A DNA stretch of 64,000 nt from Trichoplax adhaerens (Eukaryota; Placozoa; Uniplacotomia; Trichoplacea; Trichoplacidae): contig NW_002060965.1 in assembly GCF_000150275.1 (NCBI RefSeq), forward strand, positions 624,923-688,922. Reading direction: 5' to 3'. The position numbers and the translations under genes are program-made. A model generated the notes under the pieces. It did no database searches, was not told the DNA's origin, and saw nothing but the letters and a program-made list of their open reading frames with translations. Positions 26,201 to 38,751 of the stretch are shown in pieces. The first letter of the stretch is position 1. Each line of letters begins with the position of its first letter.

Positions 26201-27595
26201 ATATATGCACATACTACATGTAAGCGTTATAGGTCCTACATGCAATATATAATGTCAAGTATTAATTAATGTGCCTTTATAAATTTTTTTAATATAGTTA
26301 CTTGAAAGTAAAAAATTTTAAGTAAATTGAATTAATAAAATTCGTTTTACTTAAGTACAGTAATATTTTGTTTCGAGCAGCCATAAAAATTAATGTTGAA
26401 CGTAAATCAATATTATTTTAACGCTGAACTAAAGCCTACTATAGTAAATTGATGTAAAAGAATTGAGATAATAGTTAATATCTCTATAAAATTAGCATAG
26501 TAAGTTGGATTTAAGAATTTTTGAAGGAAATCAATGTTAGCGATATTGTATGATAAATATAATCTAACATGTTGCATAAATCATAACTTAGTACCAATCC
26601 TACTTTAATCATTGTTTCAATTTTTATAATCTATGTATAATATTGGCTAATAATAAGGTATCAATAGTATTAAGCTTATCTTTAATTATGGTAATGAATT
26701 ACCCTTCTTTAGCAGGTTTAACTCTGTAGATTAGGTAGCTATAATAAGATTTATTTTGAAGCAACGACAAGCAACTATGCATTGCTACATATTTGAATGC
26801 AATATTCGGAGGGCCTAATCATTAGTAATCGACGGTCGATAAAAGGATTTATCATTTTGCAAATTTATTTAGAGCTGAGCGTGCAAATGTTTGATGTATT
26901 TTCCCTTCAAAGTAATTGGTTATTGCAAAGGTTAAGAAATCTTCGTGTAATGATAGTGTACTTCTATATAGTATCATAGTGTTTATCCTAGCATTCGTTA
27001 ATAATAGTAATCACAAAAGTGATATTTAGCTAGCTGCTATTTTATCGTAAATTCAAGCTGGCTAACGACTTGAATGAAACTAAGATTGTTTGCTGTGGTA
27101 GAGAAAGTAGACGATATTTAATTTCTAACCATGACTTTACTGGTTTATACATGGTATGTTATTGCATTTTATGTGTTCGAATAGTTGTGTTGGCCTTCGT
27201 ATATTAAAAGAATGCTATAATTAATTATACGAATATTCTACGTATCCATGGTCTTGTAGATACTGTATAACTTTAGATCAACACTAGGCTGATTTCTCTA
27301 CTATCCGAGACAAGAAATGGTGTTTATATATACTGGACTATTATTGCTGATTAGATATATTAATTATTGGCCTACGAAAGATAAACGGTTATAGTGCTAC
27401 GTATGATAACATTTAATTTAACAACTAACTAACGGTCGATAGCTCGATTACCTTAGAAGATTCATTTTGAAATTGACAGCTGCGAATAACAGCAGATTTC
27501 CATTGGATATCAGACCATTGATGAACTTGCTTATCTTGACCTAGAGGAGCATATAAAATTTCCCGGCCTGGTAGAATTTCTTCTGATAAATCCAT
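14271..27595 (-). CDS. KDM3: KDM3-family JmjC lysine demethylase
   Basis: Nuclear Fe(II)/2-oxoglutarate oxygenase; the family removes mono- and dimethyl marks from histone H3K9. Twenty-five coding exons: 27595-27452, 25350-25201, 22702-22495, 20081-18846, 18720-18677, 18575-18460, 18333-18237, 18211-18031, 17894-17739, 17666-17565, 16917-16814, 16713-16638, 16554-16459, 16357-16311, 16243-16200, 16117-16043, 15959-15904, 15821-15751, 15624-15585, 15487-15411, 15318-15208, 15142-15023, 14914-14861, 14485-14405, 14318-14271; about 1177 residues. The N-terminal part resembles the Tudor-like start of KDM3 (WKSAVIRS...NQFLVEL). A disordered exon has a nuclear-signal-like PRRKRRRK. The zinc finger ([21 protein letters not shown]) and JmjC follow: iron ligands HID ([12 protein letters not shown]) and His in PAGAPHQ, plus [16 protein letters not shown] and IWHIY. 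The C-terminus matches to NHEDKLQ and beyond. Oddity: a 25-nt interruption at 18212-18236. The first three introns exceed 2 kb and two contain tandem repeats. Confidence 0.9.
18212..18236 (-). other. 25-nt frame-breaking interruption in KDM3 (micro-intron or frameshift)
   Basis: The exon encoding NIWLPGKNG (ending 18237) and the next coding block starting DELDRV (18211) are separated by 25 nt. That piece begins gtaatc and ends with a pyrimidine-containing tract and cag. Reading straight through hits TGA within a few codons. Removing the 25 nt, or removing one base, restores frame. An intron of this size is far below the normal spliceable minimum in animals, so a sequencing or assembly indel, or a real frameshift allele, are equally possible. 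Confidence 0.6.
19288..19686 (-). repeat. Two tandem 67-residue repeats inside KDM3 coding exon
   Basis: In the long disordered exon of KDM3 two consecutive segments of about 67 codons align: each has NSSxDxKxAA, then VEKSxNDPxxAEDL, then NVNTKATL, then QES and DLP/NLP elements. The copies (19486-19686 and 19288-19485) differ at many positions, so the duplication is not recent. Function unknown. Confidence 0.8.
21490..22385. repeat. Diverged ~60 bp tandem array in KDM3 intron
   Basis: Within the 2.4 kb intron 20082-22494, a motif like gtaaaactgattctgatc, followed by a cgctaatctcat-type segment and an acgatattaattac-type segment, recurs roughly every 55-65 bp, about 13 times. Copies are strongly diverged but keep the order of elements. 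It looks like an old minisatellite. Confidence 0.6.
23080..24100. repeat. Diverged dimeric tandem repeat (~145 bp monomers, A/B alternation) in KDM3 intron
   Basis: In the intron 22703-25200 a segment starting near gtgcaaattatagggctcta recurs about every 145-150 bp (near 23100, 23240, 23385, 23525, 23678, 23836, 23987). Odd copies share an acagcttgattttaa element, even copies share attcattgtaggaat and ataaattatagtacaactt elements. The result is an alternating A-B-A-B order with a ~295 bp higher period. Confidence 0.6.
24206..24362. repeat. Two-copy direct repeat, ~90 bp unit
   Basis: Two adjacent copies share the order: agctcgtacac/agcttgtatac, then cgattaattat, then catcatcaatgac/tatcatcaatgat, then attttaagtcgata. 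They directly follow the dimeric array in the same KDM3 intron. Confidence 0.6.
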
Positions 27596-29327
27596 GTTTT
27601 ATATTTTGATGCGATGAATGAATGATCTCGTCCAATCGTCTATCCTAATTAAGATGGAGTAGGTGGACAATATAGCTCCTATCTAGCACTATTATACTAT
27701 TTGCCCAAGGATATTCGAAGACTTTTGCTAAATTAACAGGTGATCATCGTAATCTAGAAAGGCGGCATAGCTTGAGCTAGTTTACAAGAACTCCTTCGGT
27801 ACGTAGTCACAAACCCGATGGGGCAATTTGCCTCACCGTAAATTCTTCAATCGTGCTTCGACGAATCACTAGATCTTTACTTATTGACCGTCTCTCTCGG
27901 CAGTACTTATAAAATCATATTCCTAACTGCATGATACACTTGCTTATTACAGTGTTAACGGCCAAGGAATATGACCTTGATTGATTGCTTTGCGAATGCT
28001 GTTATACGGCTGGACACGCCGCTTAAATCGAAAGAGATTTTGATAGCAGTCGATACAGCATAGGATAGTGTCGATTACATTTACATAGTATATTCTAACC
28101 TAGTGTGTTGTGTTTGGCACAGTGGACTACCTAGTTGGCATTCTTAGTCGGACGGCCAGAACTAATTATAATTATGTATAATGAACCATACCAAGATACA
28201 TACATACAGTACTAGCTTGACCAGATATTTTAGTACAGAGACTATACGGTCTCAAGTCTATCATATAGTAATGTTGTACCATAGCTTTCGATTGCATCGT
28301 AGTTTTTGTGTATCCAGCTACAGTGTAGAAAATTTTATTTCTATAGTTTACTGTAGTCGGCTATTGCATACTCCGAGATTCAGCAACTTATCCGCATTAA
28401 TATATATGCAAGAAGACTTATTGGACTACTTCAGTCATGCCTTACAATCGGTTGCAGCGCACTAGAATTGCAAACTTGTCCCAGTCCGATTCTAATGGCG
28501 CGATTTGCGCCCACAGTTAATAAATCTCTCCCGACTAATGGATGATGAAATTTAGCATAAAATATATATATTGTAATAATGTTCGTATTTTATAGCCATG
28601 GACTACCAAATATTATTATTTATAGCAACTAAATAATGCTGGTGGGATATGTACTCTATGACATATCCTTAAGATACTTTTTTGATTTGATGAAGTTTAC
28701 GCTGACACTAGTAAATAATTCATGATCACAGTTTACCATTCAAATTAACCGGATCAGTCACTTTTAACTACGACTTTACAATAGGGATTTAATGCACTGC
28801 AGAACTATACACCTATATTGTAGCAGTTGCATATAAAATGCAAAACTTTAGAAAGTTTGCTACCGCGTATCTAGGTCAATGTACATTAAGCTCACGGAAA
28901 ATCAAAGATCTAGGTTATAATAATATTTTTAAAATATTTATAAACTCACAAGCCAACTCTAATATTTCGCAATTACAAAATTTTATCAAATAACATATCG
29001 TTTGCGAATGTCTAATTTCAACCTCAATTTCATGAAAAGCTTGGATTCTGTGGTATTGACGTTTTCAAATTAAAACTGCTATTATTACGAGCTACTACGT
29101 TTAGACTAAGCGGCATAAAATGAAACATTATTCTATTATTCCATAAGTGCTTATTTATGTGCTGGCTCCAGCTTGACACTATATTGTACGCGTAAATTGG
29201 ATTATAGAAATCACGTAGGTTAAGAGCTATGGCATCACTTTAACAAAGCAATAGAGTTTATAAGATGTCATCTACGAATAGATAATTGCCATTATGGTAG
29301 AATTGTATCTTTCTTCATAAAAAAATT
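27596..29327. other. KDM3 5' flank and LAP 3' region
   Basis: About 1.7 kb between the KDM3 start codon (27595, minus) and the LAP stop (29328, minus). The part at about 27780-28520 is a little richer in G+C and may hold the KDM3 promoter. A 94-codon plus-strand frame at 28181 has no family resemblance and biased composition; I do not call it a gene. Confidence 0.45.
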
Positions 29328-32300
29328 CTATGACGACGATAAAAGTCTTGCAAATTCTACTAGAGTGCGTGTAGGACGACCTGAAATAAATCGTAATCCA
29401 TGATGAAAATGATTTAAATTTTTGATGATAAAATAAAATTGAACTTGAAAGTAATTCCAATACCAGCAAATTATGAAGTTTTATTATCGTAACTGACGTG
29501 AAATGAATTTGTAGCATCCTATACATACCTGTCATCCCATTGCGTAGATAAGCCGGGTAATCGCCTTCTGAAGACATGACACCAGCTATATCGAGATGTG
29601 CCCAGCGAGAGTTTGAAACAAATTCCTAAGCAGAAGTAATGAGTTTTTTCAACCTTAATGATTCATTATATTACAGACGTTATAGTATTAAAGCTATATT
29701 TCGATGGAAAAGAATACGATATATTAGGATTCTCAATGTTATAGTGAGGAATTTAAGTTGAGCCCTTTTCGTCCAACAAGTTTTTAGTGAATAATGTAAA
29801 ATACCTTTAGAAATGCTGCTGCTGTGCAAGCTCCACCAATCCTGAAGTGATAAATTAAAAAAACAATCGATACCGTAATTTAAACATTTACTGGGGCCGA
29901 ATTCATTGACATTGTATGAGCAGAATGGCAATTTACAGATATTTAATAATTACCCTCCTGCTTTCCCAATATTTCTGATATCGGCGACATTAGATTTAAT
30001 TTGTTTAGAATATAGATCATACAACGGCATCTGCCATAAACGGTCACCACTTTTCCAGCTACACTAACGACCGATAATTAATACGATAACGAAATATTAT
30101 TGCACAAGTAATTCTTTTACACTCACGTATTACATTGAAAATATATCTTAAAATTAAGTTTTATACCTCATATAATTCTTGCCATAATTTCTTTGAATTT
30201 GTAAAAACACCTGCAGCACCTGCTCCTGTTGCCACCGCCATAGCTCCTAGAAATGTTTGATAATGGACAATAATTATATATATACATAATTAAACATTAG
30301 AATAACAACCGAACTAAGTAACGTTAACAAATATATGTCGTTCTTTGTAACCAATATATCTATATGCTGCTCAATTTACCGGTTAAAGTTGCAATGTCTA
30401 TCAAAGTTTCAGGATTAAATTGATGAACAAAGTGCAAAGCGTCGGCAAGAATTAATCGTCCCTCTGCATCGGTATTATCCACCTTTAAAAAATTGTAAAA
30501 TCCTTCAGTTATTAATCTTATCACTAATCTTATAGACTCCCATTTGAAAGCATTAAACTCTACGGAGTATAATAACAGAATATCATTGTGACAGACACGT
30601 GCGATCATCAAATTATGTACAACGCAACCTGCTGTTATTACACCTGAATTGTTTTTCCGCTCATAGCTGTTAGAACATCGCCAGGTTTTACTGCACTTCC
30701 AGAAGGCATATTTTCACACAACGGAATGACACCAATTATATTGAGAGGTAAATTAAGCTTTGAAGCCGCGTACAATGTTCCAATCGTGACAGCCGCGCCG
30801 CCCATATCTGCTTTCATCATGTCCATATTGGCGGCAGGTTTAATACTAATCCCACCACTACAATAGTACAAATTTATAACTCTCTTCATTTGTAGTTATC
30901 AACATGGAAGTTAACCAGTAAGTAAATACCTGTCAAAAGTTACGCCTAAGGAAGTAATAGAGTAATACGAAAACATGAGGTTATAAGGAGGCAACAAGTA
31001 TCAATAAATCCACAGTATAATCTGACATGCAACTGCTAAAAGGTAATATACCTTTTCCAACAATTGCCAAAGCGTGCTTTTCGGTACTTTGATTTCCACG
31101 GTAATTCACGACTAGAAAAACTGGAGGTTCACATGACCCCTGAGAGACTCCAAGAAATGCACGCATATTATTTTCTTCAGCCCATTCTTTATCGCTGCAT
31201 TACAAAGGAATGTTTTAAAATTCTCAAAAGTACAGTATTATTTGATATTTATTTACGGAATATCAGGCTTACTAAGATGTAATGGTAATATTATTAAATC
31301 CTGCCATGGTCTTTTCAACGGTAGAAGCAAAGATGGTTGGGGTCATTAAATTTGATGGTGAATCCATTAAGCGTCGAGCAAAATTTTGACTCTCCGCCAG
31401 AATCGAACCAAAACCCCAGTCTTTTGATATTAATTGATCACTAAAATAATTAAATATACGAATTAAAGTATTAGCTGTAAACCACGTACGAGGTATATGC
31501 TACAGTAGTCATATTTAATTTGCTTACTCCTTCATAAAATGTGTCAAGAGTAATTCAACTTTGCATTTCTTTTCTTGATCCGATTTTAAATCATTAAAGT
31601 CATAATTAGCTAGATAGGCGCCTTCAGCAGCAGCTTGATAGGAGGAATAGTTATAAAATGTTCATAATAGTGCATAGGGATTTACTAAGATTCTCAATTT
31701 ATGTCGAGGTATGAATCTTACCTTTTGCATCCCAGCACGGATCCACTTCAATAGTAGATAATTCCAGTGATTTTAGTTGCTTTACTCCACCTAAGTGCAA
31801 AACATACGCAGGAAGGATCATCATGATAGAATTTTAATAAAACAATCTAACTAAAGTAGAAAACAATTTTACTGGATATATACAATCTCATGATAGTATA
31901 ATATATAAGTAGGTAAGTTCACCTGCTATTCCAGTACGGATATTTTCCTTCTCTTCATCAATATTTTCAAGCGATTCGGAATTTTCATTTGAGCTTTCAA
32001 TATTAGCAACGTAGACTGCTGGATAATCCTGTAACAGTTTTTAAAAGTGTAAATTGTGGATTAAGCGATTTAAATTTAATTTTAATATTTATATATATAT
32101 ATATATGCTAACCTATATATATATATATATACGAGTATATATGTGCATGATAAAAGTAATAGATCTTAAATTCAATAACGTAACTTTAAAATATCTTTGA
32201 CGTTAGCTTATGTACACGTACTATGTTGCATGATATTACAAAAATATTATCTACTTTCAGTAGGAAGCCGTTGTGTATGATAAATGACAAATTACAATTT

Positions 32301-32741
32301 AAATTCATGCTAGGATTAGTTAATTCTAATAATTAGAATAGAAGTGTACCTCGTCCAATCCGTAAAAAAGACTTCCTGCACCTTTATTAAAGCCGGGAGC
32401 TCTGAAATAATAGAATAATTGTATTACGTGAAATACTTAGTAGCTCATTTGTACCTTGCCAATCATACGTTTTTAGTAACTCTGATAGTCGTCCATTAGT
32501 CTTGGTATCAAATGCTTTTGCAGCTCCTGTCAATTCTGGCTGGGTCGTTTTATCTCCGTCTTTCCGAACTGCCAGCAATAGACCTCTGCCTGCCTATCAA
32601 TACCAGATATTGCGGTCACTCATTTATAATCAATGTTGGATTAAGTATACAACCTCGAAGCATCAATTACAAGCAAGTACATACATATCGAGTAGAAGCT
32701 GTTCCGAAAAATCGACGAATTAAACCATGGGATTTCAGCAT
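29328..32741 (-). CDS. LAP3: M17 leucine aminopeptidase, mitochondrial/cytosolic LAP3 type
   Basis: Two-metal exopeptidase releasing N-terminal residues from peptides. Sixteen exons: 32741-32685, 32593-32455, 32399-32350, 32028-31923, 31790-31722, 31633-31528, 31440-31273, 31194-31052, 30945-30930, 30857-30644, 30482-30380, 30246-30167, 30063-29954, 29841-29805, 29625-29529, 29380-29328; 515 residues, close to the animal enzyme. All junctions keep frame. The catalytic domain is complete: [26 protein letters not shown], and the signature NTDAEGR, supplying the Lys, Asp and Glu metal and substrate ligands. The end is WAHLDIAGV...[13 protein letters not shown]. The first exon encodes a short arginine-rich leader ([16 protein letters not shown]), a plausible mitochondrial signal. 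The ninth exon is only 16 nt and encodes VTFD with parts of the flanking codons, including a metal ligand. A start at ATG 32741 is supported by that leader. Confidence 0.93.
32090..32142. repeat. AT microsatellite in LAP intron
   Basis: Two runs of (AT)n interrupted by gctaacc, between the third and fourth LAP exons. Confidence 0.85.
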
Positions 32742-34301
32742 TCTGTAAAATTTTTATCATCAATTAATTCTTTGCTCAGATCAAAGTACGAGTATCTATG
32801 TGCGTTAAAATGATAACGCAATTTATTAAGGACTTGAGATGATTGTTCGCATGTTATGCATGACAGCTAATCAAATTTCAATACTATTAAAGACACGTTA
32901 ACATTCAAGGCACTTTTTTTAAGGTCCCTAAACAACTCAGTGACTGGACCTGGTACTGCCGTTGTAAGCGAAAAAGCTTCCCATTAAAAAATTGTATCAA
33001 TAATACAGGTATACACTTACTGTACACGTATTGTAGATCTTTTTTTTAACAGATCCATGCAGCTTCAAGGTGCTAATGGCATCTCTTATGAAACAGTTGT
33101 ACAGTACAGTATTATATATATACGTTATCTAGTCGAAATGAATTCCAATTACTGCTATCATCTTCTTTAGAAGCAGTTGCTTGAGTACACAGTAACTTGA
33201 TAGTACTGCAACAAAATGAGCAGCCTACAAGGTCATCAACACTGCCGGAAGAAAATCACCACTTTTTCCCCTGCTCTACAGCTGCAACAACAAGTATGGC
33301 AGTGCTCCAGTTTTGTTCATCGTGCAACTACTCGTACCACTTGATATGGCAGGAATAGCAATAGCACGTCAATAATTAATACATAATACTGGATGATATT
33401 CAAGTCTAGATCTAGCATGATACAGTAATTTAACTTGATCTCGCTAAGCTTCTTGATTGCGACCAGGGTAGGCTCTAGCTCAGCGCTCTTAATGGTTGCA
33501 AATAGTAGTAAATACTGTACAACTTCAATCCAGCACAATTGAGATAGTTTATGAATCAGAACAAAATATTTCCATATATTGGTCTGTGTGTACCCTTGAT
33601 GATGACCATAAATAACGTGCTAACATCATCTATAATACTCGATGATATTCAAGTCTAGATCTAGCATGGCATGCATACTCTGTAATCTAACTTTAGTAGA
33701 TTAAGTGAAGATGAATTTTACCTTGATCTTGTTAAGCTCCTTAGAAAGCGAGGAAGGATGCTTCAAAATAATAATGGTAGCAAATGGTGGACTCCACAAT
33801 CTATTGCCAGCTCGTACCCTACTGAACAGTACTGTACTATTAGTGTATACTGTAATAAGGTATACTATAGTAAGGTGATTATGCAGCGTATTACTACGCA
33901 AATCAGTGTACGATACTGTACTGTAGCATACTGAATGTCATCATCAAGTGAGTCTGCGACGAATTTGTCACCTTCATTCTCCTCGTTGTTTTGGTCGAGC
34001 AATCACAGCATAAGTGGTGGCAAATCTACCGCTAAAGTTACTGAAAATGTCGACGAGAAACGATATAGAAGAGTTTTAGAACATTTTGGATAGACAGACC
34101 TTGGCCATTTGTAGAATACCCTTATCAATTACGTTGTTCTTGCTGGTTACAAATACGTAGAGTCTATACCAATGTACTGCGATTATTTTCAATCGGCGAG
34201 CATTTCAAAATTTCTATGGTGGATATGGGAAGTCTAGTCCACTTCAAAAAGAGCGAATAAATTTTCAATGAGACCAATGTGATCATAGAACAATTGCTCC
34301 A
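32742..34301. other. Divergent intergenic region between LAP and ZDHHC16
   Basis: LAP starts leftwards at 32741 and ZDHHC16 rightwards at 34302, so both promoters should lie here. The region holds a spaced direct repeat at 33392-33800 and several short ACTGTACAGT-like runs (for example near 33100 and 33830). No further gene is visible. Confidence 0.5.
33392..33800. repeat. Spaced direct repeat with 28 bp identical cores
   Basis: The 28 bp beginning gatgatattcaagtctaga is identical at 33392-33419 and 33641-33668 (249 bp apart). Patchy similarity continues for about 100 bp after each core (cttgatct..taagct..ctt, then taatggt.gcaaat). Probably two copies of a degraded repeat unit or element. 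Confidence 0.65.
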
Positions 34302-36921
34302 ATGTTGCGCCAAATCAAATTTCTACACTATGTTTTAAAGTCTTTCTTGTATAACTCGTTTAATTCGAGTTTAACACTAATTGAAACTGCCTTTCAACCG
34401 ACCTTGTTTTGCTTTGATATCCTTATCCGAATTTTAGGCCCGGTAAAGTATTAACAGTAGCCTTGATAATGATGTAAAAGTAGAATATCAATCAGAACTG
34501 TAACCATAACTCATAGGAAGTGTTCAAATCTAAGGGTTCTTTTTATGAAATAGTCAAAAATGATCTACAATTTAGTTAATACACACTTCATTGGTTGTCA
34601 TAATTGTTTAAACTATCTTATGCAGTGATCAAGAGATCTTGTACCAAAGCTTGCATGGATTAAGCACAGAATCATGTTATTACTTATAGGTTCAATGGTA
34701 CATCTTGTAGGCTGCAGACATAAAATTTTAGAGTGCTTGTTGCTCATGGTATCAAATAGATTCAATATTAATGTTGTCGTGGGAACGCGAACTGTAATAT
34801 ACTCTACAATTGATGAGATTGCAATAACTAAGAAGTCTGTATAATATTAAATTAAAAATAATAATGAATGAAATGGACGTATGTTGATAATTTGATGGAG
34901 TCTAAGAAATTTTTCATTTTCTTCAATGCTAGCTATTTGTAGTATTGGTGATAGGTCTGACAACAGTCGTGGTCGTTCTTTACTACCGACTCCTAGTTCC
35001 GAGAATTTTAACTTATGGCTTTATTCGATCATCATGTCATCTTTTGTATGCGCATTGGTTATTAGTCAATATCTGCCATCAGTATTATCGAGCAGTTTGT
35101 ACAGAACCTGGATATCCTGATGAGGTTATTGATATTATTGTATAGTAGAATCATATCTCTATACTGTATGTACATAGTAATAGCTAATATCGATAAAGAT
35201 TAAATTCTAATGACGTTTTTACAAATACAATATTTGAAATTCTATTTTAACTAGTTATAGTACATTGCAATTTAGTTTTGATCATTCCTTTACTCGTAAG
35301 CTCAAATCGCACTCAATTCTGCTGTTTGAATGCTTATAAAGTCTTCACTCTCAATCTATATAAATTATGTTACTATCCATTCATTTGTACAATTTTATAA
35401 GATTACGTAAAGAGTGCGAATTTTGTAACAGAAGAGGCTCAAAGGCATAAAATGTAATATACTCTACATTTCAGAATCCAGAAAATGCTATTGAAGCTTT
35501 ACACTATCCAGTTTGCAAAGCCTGTAAGATATTATAGAATTATGTTCATATTTATTATTGCTACAGTCTGTATTTATATAAGAAATTATGCTCTTATCAA
35601 GGTATCGTTGCTAAACCTCCAAGGACTCATCACTGTCGCATTTGTAGGAGGTAAGGAGAAAAAGAAATGGATACTCAAATAATTACGACTTTAATATATA
35701 CTCCAGATACAAATGAATTGTCTATAGTATTTAAATCATTTTTATCATAGGTGTATTATGAAGATGGATCATCACTGCCGTATCTTCAACTACGTTTTCT
35801 TATAAGGATATTGTACAATTTGTAGCAAAATTTGCTATTAAAGTAGAAGTATTAATTAATATAGTATACAACTTGGCCATCATATTATATGCAACAATAA
35901 CGTATTAATACGTGTATATACAAGTACACGAGTATTTGTCCTTAATAGTAATATCTGTAGCTTGGGTAAATAATTGTGTAGGTCGGAATAACCATCGCTA
36001 TTTTATACTCTTCTGCGTATACATGTTTCTTGGCACGTTATACGTCTCTCTCTCTGGATATGATTTATTTCTTGATCAGTTATATCTCCAGGTATGTGAT
36101 TTAATTTTGGCGGTGTATAATTTAAGATCGTATTACATGTTTCCTATAGGCGATTTTTAATCGTAATTTTTGTCTGATACGAAACACGAGGTTTTAGAGC
36201 TTGACTAAGAATGCATGTAATGCAAGCGTGCTATTACTGAGAGATATCCTGATCGTTGCATAAGCACACTGTTTATGTACATGCAGCATCATTTTTAGTT
36301 GTGTTCTTCCTTTAATGAGTAGATTGTTTATAATTGTAAAAATTTTTTCATCAATCTTCAGCTTCAAGATCGTTCGAAATTGAACTTGGCTTCCGAGTAT
36401 GAAACGGATCAGTCTAGTGCGTTATTCTTAGGAATTCTTTGTGCAACAGTGGCTTTTATATTATTACTCTTTACTGGCTGGCATTGTTTTCTTATATCTA
36501 CAAATCAAACGACGATAGAAACGTATGCCAATAAGAAAAAGAAAAAGTTATTGAAGAAAAAAGGAAAGGTCAGTCATAGCATAAAGATGAATTCTTAATT
36601 ATTTTTAATCATGGCATCCAGTGACAAACTGATCGTTTCGATGGGAGTTTTTAGAATTTGTTAACGTACGCAATATTCATTTTTAATATTAATTATTAAT
36701 CATCATTATTTGTAATGAAAATGTTGCAATAGCGATTCCGTAATAAATATGACCGTGGCTTTGTAAGTAATTGGAGGTCAGTTCTTGGAATCTCAAGAAA
36801 TGATAGTTTTGCCTTATTATTGTGGCCGAAAGCCTTACCGCCTATCCGAGACGACTACAGAACTGACTACAGCAATAAACTTAATGGAAATTTTATAGTG
36901 GAAACTGTACGCTCTGTTTGA
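34302..36921 (+). CDS. ZDHHC16: DHHC palmitoyltransferase, ZDHHC16-like
   Basis: Membrane S-acyltransferase that adds palmitate to cysteines of target proteins, in the ER/Golgi for this subfamily. Eight exons: 34302-34442, 34933-35124, 35475-35523, 35602-35650, 35751-35779, 35961-36091, 36362-36568, 36733-36921; 328 residues, slightly shorter than the human protein. The start (MLRQIKFLHYVLKSFLYNSF) aligns with the conserved KSLLYNSF segment of ZDHHC16. Transmembrane stretches are at LFVVLVIGLTTVVVVLYY, LLYAHWLLVNICH, ILFCVYMFLGTLYV and FLGILCATVAFILLLF. The cysteine-rich domain reads PVCKAC...KPPRTHHCRIC, then CIMKMDHHC-PWVNNCVG, with the catalytic DHHC cysteine intact. A TTIE element (TTxE motif) follows the last membrane span. 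The DHHC core is encoded by a 29-nt exon. An AATAAA occurs at 37113. Confidence 0.93.
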
Positions 36922-38175
36922 TATGTTTAATAGCATATATATATATATATACTTATACCCGTATAATTTGTATATCCTAAAGAAACCGTATCACGCACGG
37001 AAGTAAAATAGGAGCCTATGCTATCGCATGAGCATAACGCTCATTTTTCTTCGATCCCATGATTCGATATTGATAGGAAATGTAACTCCATTGCTAACGA
37101 CTAAATTTTAAGAATAAATATTTGATACCGAATCCAAATTGTTTGATATAACCTGCTGAAATTTTTATATTATATGGCTGTTGATAATGCTGGTGCTGTA
37201 TGATAATTAATATGCCATTAAATTTGTCTTACATAGTGATATTACGCTGTATATTATGTAAATGTAATAAATTAAAATAGTATAATGTTTATTAGCCCGA
37301 TCAAAAACGTGTTTATATTGATATTTCGAGTACATCTTTAAGTAATACATGATTTGAGCTCTATTGTATGTTATAGTTGTTATATTGTATAGCATTATTA
37401 CCTTTGAGTCTCTTCATTAATTACTGCTTTGATGCAATCAGCATGTTTTGCTTACAAGATTTATTTTGCCATTCATAATATACGCGTACACGTACAGAAC
37501 ACGTATGATGCTTTATCAGAGTAATATGGGGCGTTGTTATAGTATGCGAGGTTGGTACCCGAACGATGGTTAAAAGAAGCGTCTATAGCAGTTGTTTGTA
37601 CGTACAGTAAACAGGATACCAATTTTCTCACTATCAGGGCCAATGATACCCGTTTACTATACTAGGTTAGATATCAAAACCTTTTCAATTTCGCTTTATC
37701 TTCGGTTATGATAATGACTGCGTATATCTTGCAAGAGTCATCAATCTTTAGAGTCCATGATTCATTAGTATTACAAGTGCTATCTATCATGCTAGCACCT
37801 TGTCATGAGTGATATCGCTATTGAAGATCATTAAGTGATTTTAGCCATTTATCGTTTTGAACTAATGTTCAATGGATAGTAAAAGGTGTACATGCAAAGA
37901 ACTCACACAAAGAATATGTGATGGAAACCGCTACAGACGTATACAGTAATAGCATTTGATTGCAGTACAAATTTCTTATTCAACTAGACACTATGAGTAG
38001 TTTCGTCCTCGTTGTAAAAACAAGATTGGGGAGTTTTGGTGGCAAGCTTTTTTGAACCTTTACCTTTTAAAACAAGTTGCTGATTTCATCATTGGCATGT
38101 AACCTTTCGAACAAGTTTGTTTACAGTGTTGCAGTCATATTTACTTTTCACTCTGATCCACAGGAATACTCTAGT

Positions 38176-38745
38176 CAGGCACTGTGGTAGTGACATTATT
38201 TTTGCATTCGCCTTATATAGGATCAATATAATAAATCATTATTATGGATGCCGCGTTACCGGAAATGATGTCATGGCAAAATTGCATAGTACGATACCAT
38301 AGACTGTACACTGTACTGTACAGTACAGTAGTGAGTTGATCTGAGTTCAGCACTGTGATAGTGACATTATTTTTGCATTCGCCTTACGGATCAATAAAAT
38401 AAATCATTATTATAGATGCCGCACTACCGGAAATGATGTCATGGCAAAATTGCACAGTACGATGCCATTGACTGTACATTACAATACTGTAGACTCTGCA
38501 CTGTAGTGAGTTGATCTGAGTTCAGCACTGTGATAGTGACATTGTTTTTGCATTCGCCTTATGGATCAATATAGCAAATCATTATTATGGATGCCGCGCT
38601 ACCGAAAATGATGTCATGGCAAAATTGCACACTTAAAATGCACAGTACGATGCCATTGACTGTACACTGTACAGTGTACAGTGCACAGTACAATGCTGTA
38701 GACTCTACACTGTAGTCTACAGTACAGTAGTGAGTTCATCTGAGT
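38176..38745. repeat. Three-copy ~180 bp tandem repeat
   Basis: Copies start near 38176, 38348 and 38523 with cag(g/c)actgtg(g/a)tagtgac. They share attatttttgcattcgcctta, ggatcaata, aatcattattat, gatgccgc and aatgatgtcatggcaaaatt in order. Each ends in an ACTGTACAGT-rich tail and tgagttgatctgagtt. The third copy is longer because its GTAC-rich tail is expanded. Confidence 0.85.
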
Positions 38746-38751
38746 ACTGTA

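Noticed and set aside
28181..28465. 94-codon plus-strand frame
   Set aside because: Composition is rich in Ser, Tyr, His and Ile as expected from chance translation of AT-rich DNA; no flanking exons or family resemblance.
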